Of a stretch of 64,000 nt of DNA, positions 44,532 to 54,041 are shown one piece after another; positions within the stretch are counted from its first letter, which is position 1; the number at the start of each line of letters is the position of its first letter. A model generated the notes under the pieces. It was not told the DNA's origin, searched no databases, and saw only the letters and a list, made by a program, of their open reading frames with translations. Location of the stretch: positions 1,612,001-1,676,000 of the forward strand of contig NZ_CP043929.1 in assembly GCF_008632455.1 (NCBI RefSeq), given 5' to 3'. This DNA comes from Methylomonas rhizoryzae. Its GTDB lineage: Bacteria > Pseudomonadota > Gammaproteobacteria > Methylococcales > Methylomonadaceae. The position numbers and the translations under genes are program-made.

Positions 44532-45157
44532 TGACGGCTTGCCGGGTAAGATTGGCCGACGGGCTGGCGGCTCTGGGGCTAAGCCTGTCCGAACGGCAGC
44601 AGACGCAACTTTATGATTTCGTTAAGTTGATCGAGAAGTGGAACAAGGCTTACAACCTGACTGCGGTGCGCGATCCGCTGCAAATGGTCGATCTGCATAT
44701 TTTGGATAGTCTGACGGTGCTGCCTCACCTTAAGCCGCCGAAGGTGGCGGATGTCGGTACCGGCGCGGGTTTGCCGGGAATTCCGCTGGCGATATGTTTG
44801 CCGGAATTTCAATTTGTACTGATCGATACCAATTCGAAGAAAACCCGTTTCGTCCGGCAAGCGGTATTGGAGTTGAAGTTGCGCAATGTCGAAGTCGTGC
44901 ACGGGCGGGTCGAGGAATTACGGCTGCAACCCTTATGCTCTACCGTCATCTGCCGGGCGTTCGCGGCCATGAGCGACATACTGAAATTAAGCGGTCATCT
45001 GTTGGCGGAAAACGGCGTGCTTTTGGCCATGAAAGGGCAGCTGCCCGAAGACGAGTTAATCATGTTGAATTCGCAATATGCTGTACTACCACTTTCCGTG
45101 CCCGGTGTCGAAGCCGAGCGGTGTTTAATTCGATTGGAGAAGGCTGCACATGGCTAA
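44531..45157 (+). CDS. rsmG: 16S rRNA G527 N7-methyltransferase RsmG
   Basis: 208 residues from ATG 44531, overlapping the mnmG stop by one base (TGATG). SAM-binding motif VADVGTGAGLPGIPLAICLP (~75-95) and the preceding WNKAYNLTAVRDP helix are typical of RsmG/GidB. Methylates the 530 loop of 16S rRNA. The end overlaps parA by 8 bp. Confidence 0.95.
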   Translation: MTACRVRLADGLAALGLSLSERQQTQLYDFVKLIEKWNKAYNLTAVRDPLQMVDLHILDSLTVLPHLKPPKVADVGTGAGLPGIPLAICLPEFQFVLIDTNSKKTRFVRQAVLELKLRNVEVVHGRVEELRLQPLCSTVICRAFAAMSDILKLSGHLLAENGVLLAMKGQLPEDELIMLNSQYAVLPLSVPGVEAERCLIRLEKAAHG

Positions 45158-45926
45158 AATTATTGCCGTCACCAATCAAAAAGGCGGGGTGGGTAAAACC
45201 ACGACCAGCGTCAATTTGGCGGCGGCCTTCGCGGCCACCAAGCGCAAGGTGCTGTTGGTGGACCTCGACCCGCAAGGCAATGCGGCTATGGGGTGCGGGG
45301 TCGACAAGGACAATATCGAGCATTCCAGCTGCGAGCTGTTACTGGAGGAAGTGTCGGTCGGGCGGGTGGTGATCCAAAATCCGGAACTGGGTTTCGATCT
45401 GATTCCCGGTAATGCCGATCTGACCGCCGCTGAAGTGCAATTGATGAGCGCTCAGCACCGGGAGCGGCGGCTGGCGGATGCTTTGTTGCCGGTTAAGGCG
45501 CAATACGATTACGTGTTGATCGATTGCCCGCCGTCGCTGAATATGCTGACGGTAAACGCCATGGTCGCCGCGGATAGCGTGTTGATCCCCATGCAATGCG
45601 AATACTATGCCTTGGAGGGTTTGTCGTCGCTAATGGCGACCTTGCGCAATATTCGCGACTCGGTGAATTCGGGTTTGGTTTTGGAGGGCATTTTGCGGAC
45701 GATGGTCGACAACCGCAGTCGCTTGGGCAAAGATGTATCCGACCAGTTGCTGGAGTATTTCGGCGATAAAGTGTTTCGGACTACGATACCGCGAAATATC
45801 CGGTTGGCGGAAGCTCCCAGTCACGGGGTGCCGGTGCTGGCTTATGATAAGTCCTCTCGCGGTGCGGTGGCGTATATCGCATTGGCGGGCGAAATGATCA
45901 GACGAGAAAAAGCAGCGAAAAAATGA
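45150..45926 (+). CDS. parA: chromosome partitioning ATPase ParA
   Basis: 258 residues. Deviant Walker A KGGVGKTTTSVNLAAAFA (11-28), the VLLVDLDPQGNAAMG switch and DYVLIDCPPSLNML Walker B are intact; length and context fit the chromosomal Soj/ParA. Works with ParB on parS sites near the origin. Overlaps rsmG and parB by a few bases, so the four genes are likely co-transcribed. Confidence 0.95.
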   Translation: MAKIIAVTNQKGGVGKTTTSVNLAAAFAATKRKVLLVDLDPQGNAAMGCGVDKDNIEHSSCELLLEEVSVGRVVIQNPELGFDLIPGNADLTAAEVQLMSAQHRERRLADALLPVKAQYDYVLIDCPPSLNMLTVNAMVAADSVLIPMQCEYYALEGLSSLMATLRNIRDSVNSGLVLEGILRTMVDNRSRLGKDVSDQLLEYFGDKVFRTTIPRNIRLAEAPSHGVPVLAYDKSSRGAVAYIALAGEMIRREKAAKK

Positions 45927-46777
45927 TGCAAAAAAAACGCGGGTTAGGGCGGGGGTTGAGCGAGTTGTTGGGGGAGGCGGTCTCTGCGCCTGCGCCCGAG
46001 AAGCCGCAAGACGTACAAAAGTTGCCTATCGAATTTTTGCAGCGCGGACGCTACCAGCCGCGCAGAGATATGGATCCGGAAAAATTGCAGGAATTATCCG
46101 ATTCCATTGTGGCGCAAGGGATTATTCAGCCTATCGTGGTGCGCAAAATCGAGGCGGAAAAATACGAAATTATTGCCGGCGAGCGGCGTTGGCGGGCTGC
46201 TCAATTGGCCGAATTGGCGGAAGTTCCGGTGTTGATTAAAGACATAGACGACCGCTCGATGATGGCTGTGGCCTTGATCGAAAATATCCAGCGCGAAGAC
46301 TTAAACGCGTTGGAGGAGGCCGAAGCCTTGCATCGTTTATTGGATGAATTTGAATTGACTCACCAGCAAATCGCCGAATCGGTAGGTAAATCGCGGACAA
46401 CCGTGACCAATTTGTTGCGCTTGTTGGATCTGGCTGTCGAAGTAAAAACCATGCTTAGCCGAGGTCAGTTGGAAATGGGGCATGCTAGGGCCTTGTTGGG
46501 CTTGGAAGAGAGCAAGCAAATCGAGATTGCCCAAAAGGCGGTCAAACAAGGTCTGACTGTTAGGGCGGTTGAAAAGCTGGTCAAGCAATTGCACGAAGAG
46601 AAGGCGGCGGCAACCGGGAACAAAGCCGATCCGGATATCGTGCGGCTACAGCAAGAATTAAGCGCGCGAGTAGGTGCGAAAGTGGAAATTCAGCATCAAG
46701 CCAACGGCAAAGGCAAGTTGGTGGTGGGTTATACCTCCTTGGAGGAGCTCGAAGGGATTATCAATAAAATTCATTAG
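45923..46777 (+). CDS. parB: chromosome partitioning protein ParB
   Basis: 284 residues. The start MMQKKRGLGRGLSELLG interacts with ParA. The CTP-binding ParB/Srx domain shows QPRRDMDPEKLQELSDSI and IIAGERRWRAAQ. A helix-turn-helix (THQQIAESVGKSRTTVTNLL, ~150-170) binds parS, and a C-terminal dimerisation domain follows. No intact parS site was found by eye in the window. Confidence 0.95.
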   Translation: MMQKKRGLGRGLSELLGEAVSAPAPEKPQDVQKLPIEFLQRGRYQPRRDMDPEKLQELSDSIVAQGIIQPIVVRKIEAEKYEIIAGERRWRAAQLAELAEVPVLIKDIDDRSMMAVALIENIQREDLNALEEAEALHRLLDEFELTHQQIAESVGKSRTTVTNLLRLLDLAVEVKTMLSRGQLEMGHARALLGLEESKQIEIAQKAVKQGLTVRAVEKLVKQLHEEKAAATGNKADPDIVRLQQELSARVGAKVEIQHQANGKGKLVVGYTSLEELEGIINKIH

Positions 46778-47005
46778 TAATGAAATTGTTGTCGATTGTA
46801 GCGATTACGACGACAAAGCCTGATAAATTGTGTGGTTTATGACAGGTTGGTGATGGATCAGGAGGTATTTTTAATATAAATCAAAAACTTGTATATTGGC
46901 ATTTATTTTGCTTATTTTATGCAGCCAAGATTTGAAGTGTTAAACTATAACTGTCTTGTCCGTGTGGAGCGCGCCTTGGGTGCATGTTCTGCAGGCGATG
47001 CCTCC

Positions 47006-47034
47006 TTGCTTTGCCTATGAGGGCTAGTTATAAT
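47006..47034 (+). promoter_or_regulatory. putative sigma70 promoter of the atp operon
   Basis: TTGCTT, 17 bases, then TATAAT; the -10 box ends 30 bases before the atpI start codon. It is the best match in the 287-bp parB-atpI gap, and the upstream 46860-46960 part is AT-rich as for an UP element. Pattern match only. Confidence 0.55.
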
Positions 47035-47064
47035 TTCGACGCTTAACGGTCGTAGAGAGTTGAA

Positions 47065-47433
47065 ATGGTAGTTGAAAATCGGTTTTCTACAATCGGCAAA
47101 ATCATATATGCGCAAATCCTGATGGCTACCATAGTGGCGTCAGGATTTTTAGTGATAGGCGATTGGAAATCGGCATTGTCTCCGTTGATTGGGGGGGCGA
47201 TTGCTATAGTGCCTAACTCCTATTTCGCACTTAAGGTCTATCTTGCCAGGCAGGGCGAAGCGTCCGGTATTCTTCAGGCTTTTTATGCCGGCGAAACAAT
47301 CAAATTGATATTGACTGCCGCGCTGTTTGCGGTCGCTGTGCGGTTGCCCTGGGTGGATTTTCCGACTCTGCTGGCAGGCTATATAGCCGTATTATCTGTT
47401 TTTGGATTCGCGTTATTTTACTGGCGCGATTGA
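47065..47433 (+). CDS. atpI: ATP synthase subunit I (assembly protein)
   Basis: 122 residues, four predicted membrane helices. It has the AtpI pattern of an early Gly/Ala-rich helix pair with the LSPLIGGAIAIVPNSYFALK segment (~38-57). AtpI assists insertion and ring assembly of subunit c and is not part of the final enzyme. First gene of the nine-gene atp operon, 19 bp before atpB. Confidence 0.85.
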   Translation: MVVENRFSTIGKIIYAQILMATIVASGFLVIGDWKSALSPLIGGAIAIVPNSYFALKVYLARQGEASGILQAFYAGETIKLILTAALFAVAVRLPWVDFPTLLAGYIAVLSVFGFALFYWRD

Positions 47434-47451
47434 AATTTATAGCGAGGAAAA

Positions 47452-48216
47452 ATGGCTAGTGAAGGTGGTGCTACCGGTTATATTGTCCATCATTTAACTC
47501 CGCTGTCGGTTGGCGAGGGGTTTTGGACTTTACACTTGGATACCCTGTTTTATTCCACTGTACTAGGTGGTTTGTTTATTTGGTTCTTCAAATCGGTTGC
47601 TGAAAGAGCTACCGCCGGAGTGCCTGGGATGGCGCAAAATTTTGCCGAGATGATCGTCGAATTCGTCGATACACAAGTCAAAGACACTTTTCACGGACGT
47701 AGCGAATTGATCGCACCTTTAGCGCTGACCATCTTTTGCTGGGTATTTCTGTGGAATGCGATGGACATGTTGCCGGTCGATTTATTGCCGATGATAGGCG
47801 GCTTAATGGGCATGGAATACATGCGCGTGGTCCCCAGTACCGATTTGAACGGTACGTTTGCATTGTCTATCAGCGTGTTTTTGTTGATTTTCTTTTACAG
47901 CATCAAAGTCAAAGGATGGTGGGGGTTTGCCAAGGAGATGACGTGCACCCCATTCGGCCCCAAAATGCTGCCCTTCAATTTGTTGTTAAAAACAGTTGAA
48001 GAATTGGCTAAACCGATTTCTTTGGGACTACGGTTATTCGGAAACCTGTATGCCGGCGAATTGGTATTCATCTTGATTGCCTTGTTGCCGCCCATCGTGC
48101 AACCGTTGTTGGGTTTCCCCTGGGCCGTTTTCCATATTTTGGTCATTACGCTGCAAGCTTTCATTTTCATGGTGTTGACCATCGTCTATCTCAGCTTGGC
48201 CTGCGAAGATCATTAA
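47452..48216 (+). CDS. atpB: ATP synthase Fo subunit a
   Basis: 254 residues, five or six membrane helices. The proton-channel arginine is in SLGLRLFGNLYAGELVFILI (helix 4-5). Together with subunit c it forms the proton half-channels. GAGGAAAA lies upstream of the ATG. Confidence 0.96.
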   Translation: MASEGGATGYIVHHLTPLSVGEGFWTLHLDTLFYSTVLGGLFIWFFKSVAERATAGVPGMAQNFAEMIVEFVDTQVKDTFHGRSELIAPLALTIFCWVFLWNAMDMLPVDLLPMIGGLMGMEYMRVVPSTDLNGTFALSISVFLLIFFYSIKVKGWWGFAKEMTCTPFGPKMLPFNLLLKTVEELAKPISLGLRLFGNLYAGELVFILIALLPPIVQPLLGFPWAVFHILVITLQAFIFMVLTIVYLSLACEDH

Positions 48217-48261
48217 CCGATTTATTTTTTACATTCACTTGATAATTACTTAGGAGACATT

Positions 48262-48546
48262 ATGGAACTCGCTACTTTAATCGCCAACATTCAAGGCTCT
48301 ACCGTTATTGCTGTCGGCATTATTTTGGGCTTGGGCGCTATCGGTACCGCTATCGGTTTCGGTTTGTTGGGCGGTAAATTCTTGGAAGGCGCTGCTCGCC
48401 AACCGGAATTGGTTCCTATGTTACAGGTCAAAATGTTCATCATTGCCGGTTTGCTTGACGCGGTAACCATGATCGGCGTTGGTTTGGCCTTGATGTTGAC
48501 TTTCGCCAATCCGTTCTTGTCTGCTGTTCAGTCTGTTGCGGGCTAA
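48262..48546 (+). CDS. atpE: ATP synthase Fo subunit c
   Basis: 94 residues forming a two-helix hairpin. The glycine-rich first helix is GIILGLGAIGTAIGFGLLGG; the second carries the ion-binding carboxylate in IIAGLLDAVTMIGVGLALM. The Asp without the Na+-ligand pattern (Q plus ES/ET) indicates proton coupling. AGGAG lies about 8 bases before the ATG, and codon use is strongly biased, fitting the high copy number of c. Confidence 0.97.
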   Translation: MELATLIANIQGSTVIAVGIILGLGAIGTAIGFGLLGGKFLEGAARQPELVPMLQVKMFIIAGLLDAVTMIGVGLALMLTFANPFLSAVQSVAG

Positions 48547-48555
48547 ATCAAGCAC

Positions 48556-48632
48556 TGATTTCGTTGCTCGGGGCTGCCGCCTGGAAGCCTGCAAAGGGCT
48601 GCGCACGATTGCGTAAGGCGGAGCGAACGATA
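48556..48632 (+). other. atpE-atpF spacer with long-range hairpin
   Basis: The 109-bp spacer after the c-subunit gene can pair cgttgctc plus ccgcc (48562-48581) with ggcggagc plus gaacg (48617-48629). This would leave a ~35-base apical loop. Such a hairpin could protect or punctuate the atpE message, consistent with c being needed in 8-15 copies, but the pairing is imperfect and unproven. Confidence 0.35.
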
Positions 48633-48655
48633 ACAGCACTAAAGAGGAAACCACG

Positions 48656-49129
48656 ATGAGTATCAATGCTACTCTGATCGGGCAGATGATCACCTTCACG
48701 CTTTTGGTGTGGTTCACCATGAAGTATGTTTGGCCGCCGATCATCGCTGCCTTGGAAGAGCGAAAAGTCAAAATCGCCGAAGGCTTGGCCGCGGCGGAAC
48801 GAGGCCAGGAAGAAATCAAACTGGCTGAGAAAAAAGCCGTTACCGTTCTTAAAGATGCTAAAGATCAGGCGTCTGAAATCATTGCTTCTGCGCAAAAACG
48901 CGCCAATGAACTGGTAGAAGAATCTAAATTGCAAGCCGAAAAAGAAGGCGAACGTTTGTTGGAGGCTGCCAGAGCGCAAATCGAACAAGAAGCGTTGCAA
49001 GCTAGAGAAAATCTACGCAAAGAAGTCGCTGCGCTGGCTCTGCGTGCTGCAGAACAGATTTTGAAAGAAGAAATCGACAAAGCCAAGCATCAGGATCTTT
49101 TGAATAGAACTGCGGAACAATTAGGGTAA
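48656..49129 (+). CDS. atpF: ATP synthase Fo subunit b
   Basis: 157 residues (E. coli 156). One N-terminal membrane helix (ATLIGQMITFTLLVWFTMKY) followed by a long Lys/Glu/Ala-rich coiled coil (~35-150). Dimer forms the peripheral stalk joining Fo subunit a to F1 delta. Good AGAGGAAA ribosome-binding site. Confidence 0.96.
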   Translation: MSINATLIGQMITFTLLVWFTMKYVWPPIIAALEERKVKIAEGLAAAERGQEEIKLAEKKAVTVLKDAKDQASEIIASAQKRANELVEESKLQAEKEGERLLEAARAQIEQEALQARENLRKEVAALALRAAEQILKEEIDKAKHQDLLNRTAEQLG

Positions 49130-49131
49130 TC

Positions 49132-49662
49132 ATGACTGAATTAGCGACACTAGCTCGTCCCTACGCAGCGGCCGCATTCGATCGAGCGAAAGAAAGCGGC
49201 GCGACTGAGCAATGGGCGCAAGCACTGCAGTTTTTGGCGTTAGTGCTCGAAGATCCTAATATGACGGGTATCGTCAGTAATCCACGGGTCGGAGCCGACA
49301 AACTTTTACAACTACTTTTGGATATTTGCCAGGACCAAGTTGCTGAAGAAGTAAAAAATCTTCTGAAGTTACTGGTGCAAAACGGCAAATTGAAATTGCT
49401 GCCAACCATATCCAAGTTGTACGAGGAATGCAAAGCCAACGACGAAGGCTACGTTAATGTCGATCTTTTCAGTGCCTATGCCCTAACCAAGACCGAACAA
49501 AATAAATATGTCGCCATGCTGGAAAAACAGCTCCGCAAAAAAGTAAACGCTACGGTGCATGTCGATAAAACCTTGATCGGCGGCATTTTAGCCAAAGCGG
49601 GCGATAAGGTATTGGACGGTTCGGTCAGCGGCCAGCTTCAACAATTAGCCAAAAGGCTCTAA
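49132..49662 (+). CDS. atpH: ATP synthase F1 subunit delta
   Basis: 176 residues (E. coli 177). N-terminal helical bundle ATLARPYAAAAFDRAKESGA and the C-terminal GGILAKAGDKVLDGSVSGQL are characteristic of delta/OSCP. Links the F1 head to the b dimer. Starts 2 bp after atpF. Confidence 0.96.
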   Translation: MTELATLARPYAAAAFDRAKESGATEQWAQALQFLALVLEDPNMTGIVSNPRVGADKLLQLLLDICQDQVAEEVKNLLKLLVQNGKLKLLPTISKLYEECKANDEGYVNVDLFSAYALTKTEQNKYVAMLEKQLRKKVNATVHVDKTLIGGILAKAGDKVLDGSVSGQLQQLAKRL

Positions 49663-49683
49663 GAGCTAGATCGGGAAAATAAA

Positions 49684-51225
49684 ATGCAATTAAATCCATC
49701 TGAAATAAGTGATCTGATCAAGAAGAAGATCGAGAATTTCGACGCCCAATTGGAGGCGCATTCGGAAGGTACCGTAGTTAGCGTAACCGACGGTATCGTT
49801 CGTGTACATGGTTTGTCGGACGCCATGCAGGGCGAGATGCTGGAATTTCCTGGCGGTTCTTACGGCATGGCATTGAACCTGGAAAGAGACTCCGTCGGTG
49901 TGGTCATGTTGGGCGCATACCAACATATTTCCGAGGGCGATACGGTCAAATGTACCGGCCGCATTTTGGAAGTGCCGGTTGGCGATGCTCTGCTCGGCCG
50001 CGTAGTCGATGCCTTGGGTAATCCTATCGACGGCAAAGGTCCCATCGACACCGATTTGACGTCTCCGATCGAAAAGATTGCACCAGGCGTTATTGCCCGC
50101 CAATCGGTAGACCAACCGGTACAAACCGGTTTGAAGCCTATCGATTCCATGATTCCTATCGGCCGCGGCCAACGGGAGTTGATCATTGGCGACCGCCAAA
50201 CCGGTAAAACCGCGATTGCGATCGATGCGATCATCAACCAAAAAGGCACCGGAATTAAATGCATTTATGTGGCGATCGGTCAAAAACGCTCGTCGATTGC
50301 TAACGTAGTCCGCAAATTGGAAGAACACGGCGCGATGGATCACACCATCATCGTCGTTGCATCGGCTTCCGAATCCGCCGCGTTGCAATTTATCGCGCCT
50401 TACACCGGTTGCTCTATGGGCGAATATTTTCGCGACAAAGGTGAAGATGCGCTGATTATTTATGACGATTTGACCAAACAAGCCTGGGCTTATCGGCAAA
50501 TTTCCTTGCTGCTGCGCCGCCCTCCGGGCCGCGAAGCTTACCCCGGCGACGTGTTCTACATTCACTCGCGCTTGCTGGAACGCGCCGCACGTATCAATGC
50601 CGATGAAGTCGAGAAATTGACCGGCGGCAAAGTCAAAGGCAAAACCGGTTCGTTGACTGCGCTACCGATTATCGAAACTCAAGGCGGCGACGTGTCCGCG
50701 TTCGTACCGACCAATGTGATTTCGATCACCGACGGCCAGATATTCCTGGAAACCGGTTTGTTCAACTCCGGTATTCGTCCTGCAGTTAACGCCGGCTTGT
50801 CGGTATCGCGGGTTGGCGGCGCGGCGCAAACCAAGATCATCAAAAAGCTGGGCGGCGGTATTCGTCTGGACTTGGCGCAATTCAGAGAATTGGCGGCCTT
50901 CGCTCAGTTTGCTTCGGATTTGGACGAAAGCACTCGAAAACAAATCGAGCGTGGTCAGCGAGTCACTGAATTGATGAAGCAGCACCAATACGCGCCGATG
51001 TCAGTCGCGGAAATGGCGGTATCGCTTTACGCTGCAAACGCCGGTTTCCTGGATAGTATCGAAGTCAAAAAAGTGCGCGATTTCGAAGCGGCATTAATGT
51101 CATTCATGAAAGCCGAAGAAGCCGAACTGATGGCCAAGATCAACGAGAAAGGCGACTACAACGACGACATTCAAAAAGGCATGCATGCCGCTATTGAACG
51201 CTTCGTCAAAACGAGTAGCTGGTAA
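49684..51225 (+). CDS. atpA: ATP synthase F1 subunit alpha
   Basis: 513 residues, the same as E. coli. P-loop GDRQTGKTAIAID (~169-181), the PIGRGQRELIIGDRQ lead-in, and the alpha/beta signature ending in the SRVGGAAQ region are present. The site binds nucleotide non-catalytically; three copies alternate with beta in F1. Confidence 0.98.
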   Translation: MQLNPSEISDLIKKKIENFDAQLEAHSEGTVVSVTDGIVRVHGLSDAMQGEMLEFPGGSYGMALNLERDSVGVVMLGAYQHISEGDTVKCTGRILEVPVGDALLGRVVDALGNPIDGKGPIDTDLTSPIEKIAPGVIARQSVDQPVQTGLKPIDSMIPIGRGQRELIIGDRQTGKTAIAIDAIINQKGTGIKCIYVAIGQKRSSIANVVRKLEEHGAMDHTIIVVASASESAALQFIAPYTGCSMGEYFRDKGEDALIIYDDLTKQAWAYRQISLLLRRPPGREAYPGDVFYIHSRLLERAARINADEVEKLTGGKVKGKTGSLTALPIIETQGGDVSAFVPTNVISITDGQIFLETGLFNSGIRPAVNAGLSVSRVGGAAQTKIIKKLGGGIRLDLAQFRELAAFAQFASDLDESTRKQIERGQRVTELMKQHQYAPMSVAEMAVSLYAANAGFLDSIEVKKVRDFEAALMSFMKAEEAELMAKINEKGDYNDDIQKGMHAAIERFVKTSSW

Positions 51226-51236
51226 AAGGATCATCG

Positions 51237-52100
51237 ATGGCTGTTGGCAAAGAAATACGTAGCAAGATTGCGAGTATCAAAAATACTCAAAAGATCACCC
51301 GCGCCATGGAAATGGTGGCCGCGAGTAAAATGCGTAAAACTAAGGATCGCATGCAGGCCACTCGCCCATATTCCAAAAAAATTAGTCAGATCATCAACCA
51401 TCTGGCGCACGCCAATCCGGAATACAAACATCCTTACATGCTGGAACGTGAGGTTAAAAGGGTCGGAGTTATTGTGGTCAGTTCGGATAGGGGGTTGTGC
51501 GGCGGTTTGAACGCCAACCTGTTTCGTTCCGTGCTGAATCATATGCAGCAGTGGAATGCGCAAAACCTCGAAATCGACGTTTGTGTGATCGGCAGCAAGG
51601 CGGCCCAATTTTTCAGCGGCATCAACGCGCGGATAATAGGCCAAGTCGTCAAATTGGGCGATACGCCGCACCAAATCGACATCGTCGGCGTTATTAAAGT
51701 GATGCTGGACGCTTACGAGACTGGTGCTATCGATCAGCTGTACGTGTTCAATAACGAATTCGTGAACACGATGACGCAAAAACCGGTTAGAACTCAGCTG
51801 TTGCCGGTAATCGCCGGCGATCTGGAAGACGATTTGAAAGGAATCTGGGACTATCTGTACGAGCCGGGCGCTAAAGAGGTGCTTGATCATTTGCTGCAGC
51901 GTTATGTGGAATCCATCGTTTATCAAGGCGTAGTCGAAAACAATGCTTGCGAGCAGGCGGCGCGTATGGTGGCCATGAAAAGTGCATCCGATAACGCCGG
52001 AAACATCATTAAAGAGTTGCAGCTGGTCTACAACAAAGCCAGACAGGCGGCCATTACGCAGGAAATCTCGGAAATCGTCGCCGGTGCCGCAGCCGTTTAA
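51237..52100 (+). CDS. atpG: ATP synthase F1 subunit gamma
   Basis: 287 residues, the same as E. coli. N-terminal coiled-coil EIRSKIASIKNTQKITRAME and C-terminal MKSASDNAGNIIKELQLVYN form the central rotor shaft; VIVVSSDRGLCGGLNANLF is the conserved globular segment. 11 bp after atpA. Confidence 0.98.
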   Translation: MAVGKEIRSKIASIKNTQKITRAMEMVAASKMRKTKDRMQATRPYSKKISQIINHLAHANPEYKHPYMLEREVKRVGVIVVSSDRGLCGGLNANLFRSVLNHMQQWNAQNLEIDVCVIGSKAAQFFSGINARIIGQVVKLGDTPHQIDIVGVIKVMLDAYETGAIDQLYVFNNEFVNTMTQKPVRTQLLPVIAGDLEDDLKGIWDYLYEPGAKEVLDHLLQRYVESIVYQGVVENNACEQAARMVAMKSASDNAGNIIKELQLVYNKARQAAITQEISEIVAGAAAV

Positions 52101-52142
52101 CGCATTTACAAGTTTCAGAAAGTTTATATAGAGGACGACATA

Positions 52143-53516
52143 ATGAGTTTGGGTAAAATCGTTCAGATTATCGGGGCGGTCGTAGACGTCGAGTTTCCGC
52201 GTGAAAGTATGCCTAAGGTATACGACGCACTGAACGTCGCGGGCGGTCTGGTCCTGGAAGTTCAGCAACAATTGGGTGACGGCGTGGTGCGTACCATTGC
52301 GATGGGCTCTACCGACGGCTTGAGCCGCGGCGTAGACGTCAGCAACACTGGCGATGCCATTAAAGTACCGGTCGGTAAAGCCACTTTGGGCCGTATCATG
52401 AATGTGCTGGGCGACGCCATCGACGAAAAAGGCCCGATAGGCGAAGAAGACAAGTGGACGATACACCGTAGTGCGCCATCCTACGACGAACAAGCTCCGG
52501 CCAACGAATTGTTGGAAACCGGCATCAAGGTTATAGACTTGGTTTGCCCGTTCGCCAAAGGCGGCAAAGTCGGCCTGTTCGGCGGTGCCGGCGTAGGTAA
52601 AACTGTCAACATGATGGAATTGATCCGCAACATCGCGATCGAGCACAGCGGTTACTCGGTGTTCGCCGGCGTGGGCGAGCGTACTCGCGAAGGTAACGAC
52701 TTCTACCACGAAATGACCGATTCCAACGTTATCGACAAAGTATCGCTGGTGTACGGACAGATGAACGAGCCGCCCGGCAACCGTCTGCGCGTAGCGTTGA
52801 CCGGTCTGACCATGGCCGAATACTTCCGCGACGAAGGTCGCGACGTATTGTTTTTCGTCGATAACATTTACCGTTATACCCTGGCCGGTACCGAAGTATC
52901 GGCGCTGTTGGGCCGGATGCCGTCCGCGGTAGGTTACCAACCGACATTGGCGGAAGAGATGGGGGTACTGCAAGAGCGGATTACTTCAACCAAAACCGGT
53001 TCCATTACTTCTATCCAGGCGGTATACGTACCGGCCGACGACTTGACCGACCCATCGCCTGCTACCACTTTCGCTCACTTGGACGCGACGGTGGTGTTGT
53101 CACGGCAAATCGCCGAGTTGGGGATTTATCCGGCGATTGATCCTTTGGATTCCACCAGCCGCCAGCTGGACCCTTTGGTGATCGGACAAGAGCATTACGA
53201 CACCGCCCGTTCGGTACAAGGTATTTTGCAGCGCTACAAAGAACTGCGCGACATCATCGCCATCCTGGGTATGGACGAATTGTCGGAAGAAGACAAATTG
53301 ACCGTAGCCCGCGCGCGTAAAATCCAACGTTTCTTGTCGCAACCCTTCTTCGTCGCCGAGGTATTTACCGGTTCTCCCGGCAAGTACGTGTCTTTGAAAG
53401 ACACCATCGCCGGTTTTAGGGGAATCATCAGCGGCGAATATGACCACTTGCCCGAGCAAGCGTTCTATATGGTCGGCACCATAGACGAAGCGATTGAAAA
53501 AGCCAAAAACATGTAG
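52143..53516 (+). CDS. atpD: ATP synthase F1 subunit beta (catalytic)
   Basis: 457 residues (E. coli 460). Walker A GGAGVGKTVNMMELI (~147-161), the catalytic Glu in GERTREGNDFYHEM, Walker B VLFFVDNIYRYTLAG and the alpha/beta signature region PAIDPLDSTS are intact. Site of ATP synthesis. Confidence 0.98.
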   Translation: MSLGKIVQIIGAVVDVEFPRESMPKVYDALNVAGGLVLEVQQQLGDGVVRTIAMGSTDGLSRGVDVSNTGDAIKVPVGKATLGRIMNVLGDAIDEKGPIGEEDKWTIHRSAPSYDEQAPANELLETGIKVIDLVCPFAKGGKVGLFGGAGVGKTVNMMELIRNIAIEHSGYSVFAGVGERTREGNDFYHEMTDSNVIDKVSLVYGQMNEPPGNRLRVALTGLTMAEYFRDEGRDVLFFVDNIYRYTLAGTEVSALLGRMPSAVGYQPTLAEEMGVLQERITSTKTGSITSIQAVYVPADDLTDPSPATTFAHLDATVVLSRQIAELGIYPAIDPLDSTSRQLDPLVIGQEHYDTARSVQGILQRYKELRDIIAILGMDELSEEDKLTVARARKIQRFLSQPFFVAEVFTGSPGKYVSLKDTIAGFRGIISGEYDHLPEQAFYMVGTIDEAIEKAKNM

Positions 53517-53543
53517 TCCGACTCGGCAGAGGAGTAAGTAGAT

Positions 53544-53966
53544 ATGGTAATGACCATTCACGTCGACATCGTCAGCGCCGAGCAGGAAGTGTATTCCGGT
53601 TTGGCGGAGATGCTGTTCGCCCCTGCTGAATTGGGCGAAGTGGGTATCGCGCCCCGCCACGCGCCGTTGATCACCCGTTTAAAGCCGGGAGAGGTGCGGG
53701 TGAAAATCAGCGATAAGGAGAGCCAAGAGTTTTTCGTATCGGGCGGTTTATTGGAAGTGCAACCGCATGTGGTGACCGTGTTGGCGGATACCGCCATTCG
53801 CGCCCGCGACATCGACGAAGCCCAAGCTTTGCAGGCTAAAGCGCGTGCCGAGGAGATGTTAAGCGACAAGTCCGGCAAGATAGACTATGCTATTGCCCAG
53901 GCGCAACTGGCGGAAGCCGTGATGCAGTTGAAAACCTTGGAACGCTTGAGAAAACGCGGTTCGTAA
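53544..53966 (+). CDS. atpC: ATP synthase F1 subunit epsilon
   Basis: 140 residues (E. coli 139); a second ATG at 53550 (MTIHVDIVSAE) may be the true start. N-terminal beta-barrel with APAELGEVGIAPRHAPLITR, followed by a two-helix C-terminal domain that can inhibit rotation. Last gene of the atp operon; a terminator follows. Confidence 0.97.
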   Translation: MVMTIHVDIVSAEQEVYSGLAEMLFAPAELGEVGIAPRHAPLITRLKPGEVRVKISDKESQEFFVSGGLLEVQPHVVTVLADTAIRARDIDEAQALQAKARAEEMLSDKSGKIDYAIAQAQLAEAVMQLKTLERLRKRGS

Positions 53967-53992
53967 CCCGCCGGTTTTATCATCAGTATCAA

Positions 53993-54025
53993 AGCCCGAT
54001 AACGTTAGCGTCATCGGGCTTTTTT
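53993..54025 (+). terminator. intrinsic terminator of the atp operon
   Basis: agcccgat / atcgggct stem with a 12-base loop followed directly by tttttt, 26 bases after the atpC stop. It separates the atp genes from glmU, whose ATG follows 17 bases later, so glmUS may depend on read-through. Confidence 0.88.
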
Positions 54026-54041
54026 CATTTTGGGAACAGAC

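Noticed and set aside
51231..52973. 580-codon open frame antisense to atpG and atpD
   Set aside because: It lies opposite two highly conserved ATP synthase genes and only mirrors their codon bias; the translation resembles no protein family.
53993..54041. GlmU start at TTG 54030
   Set aside because: It lies in the tail of the atp terminator; the ATG at 54042 gives the exact family length of 456.
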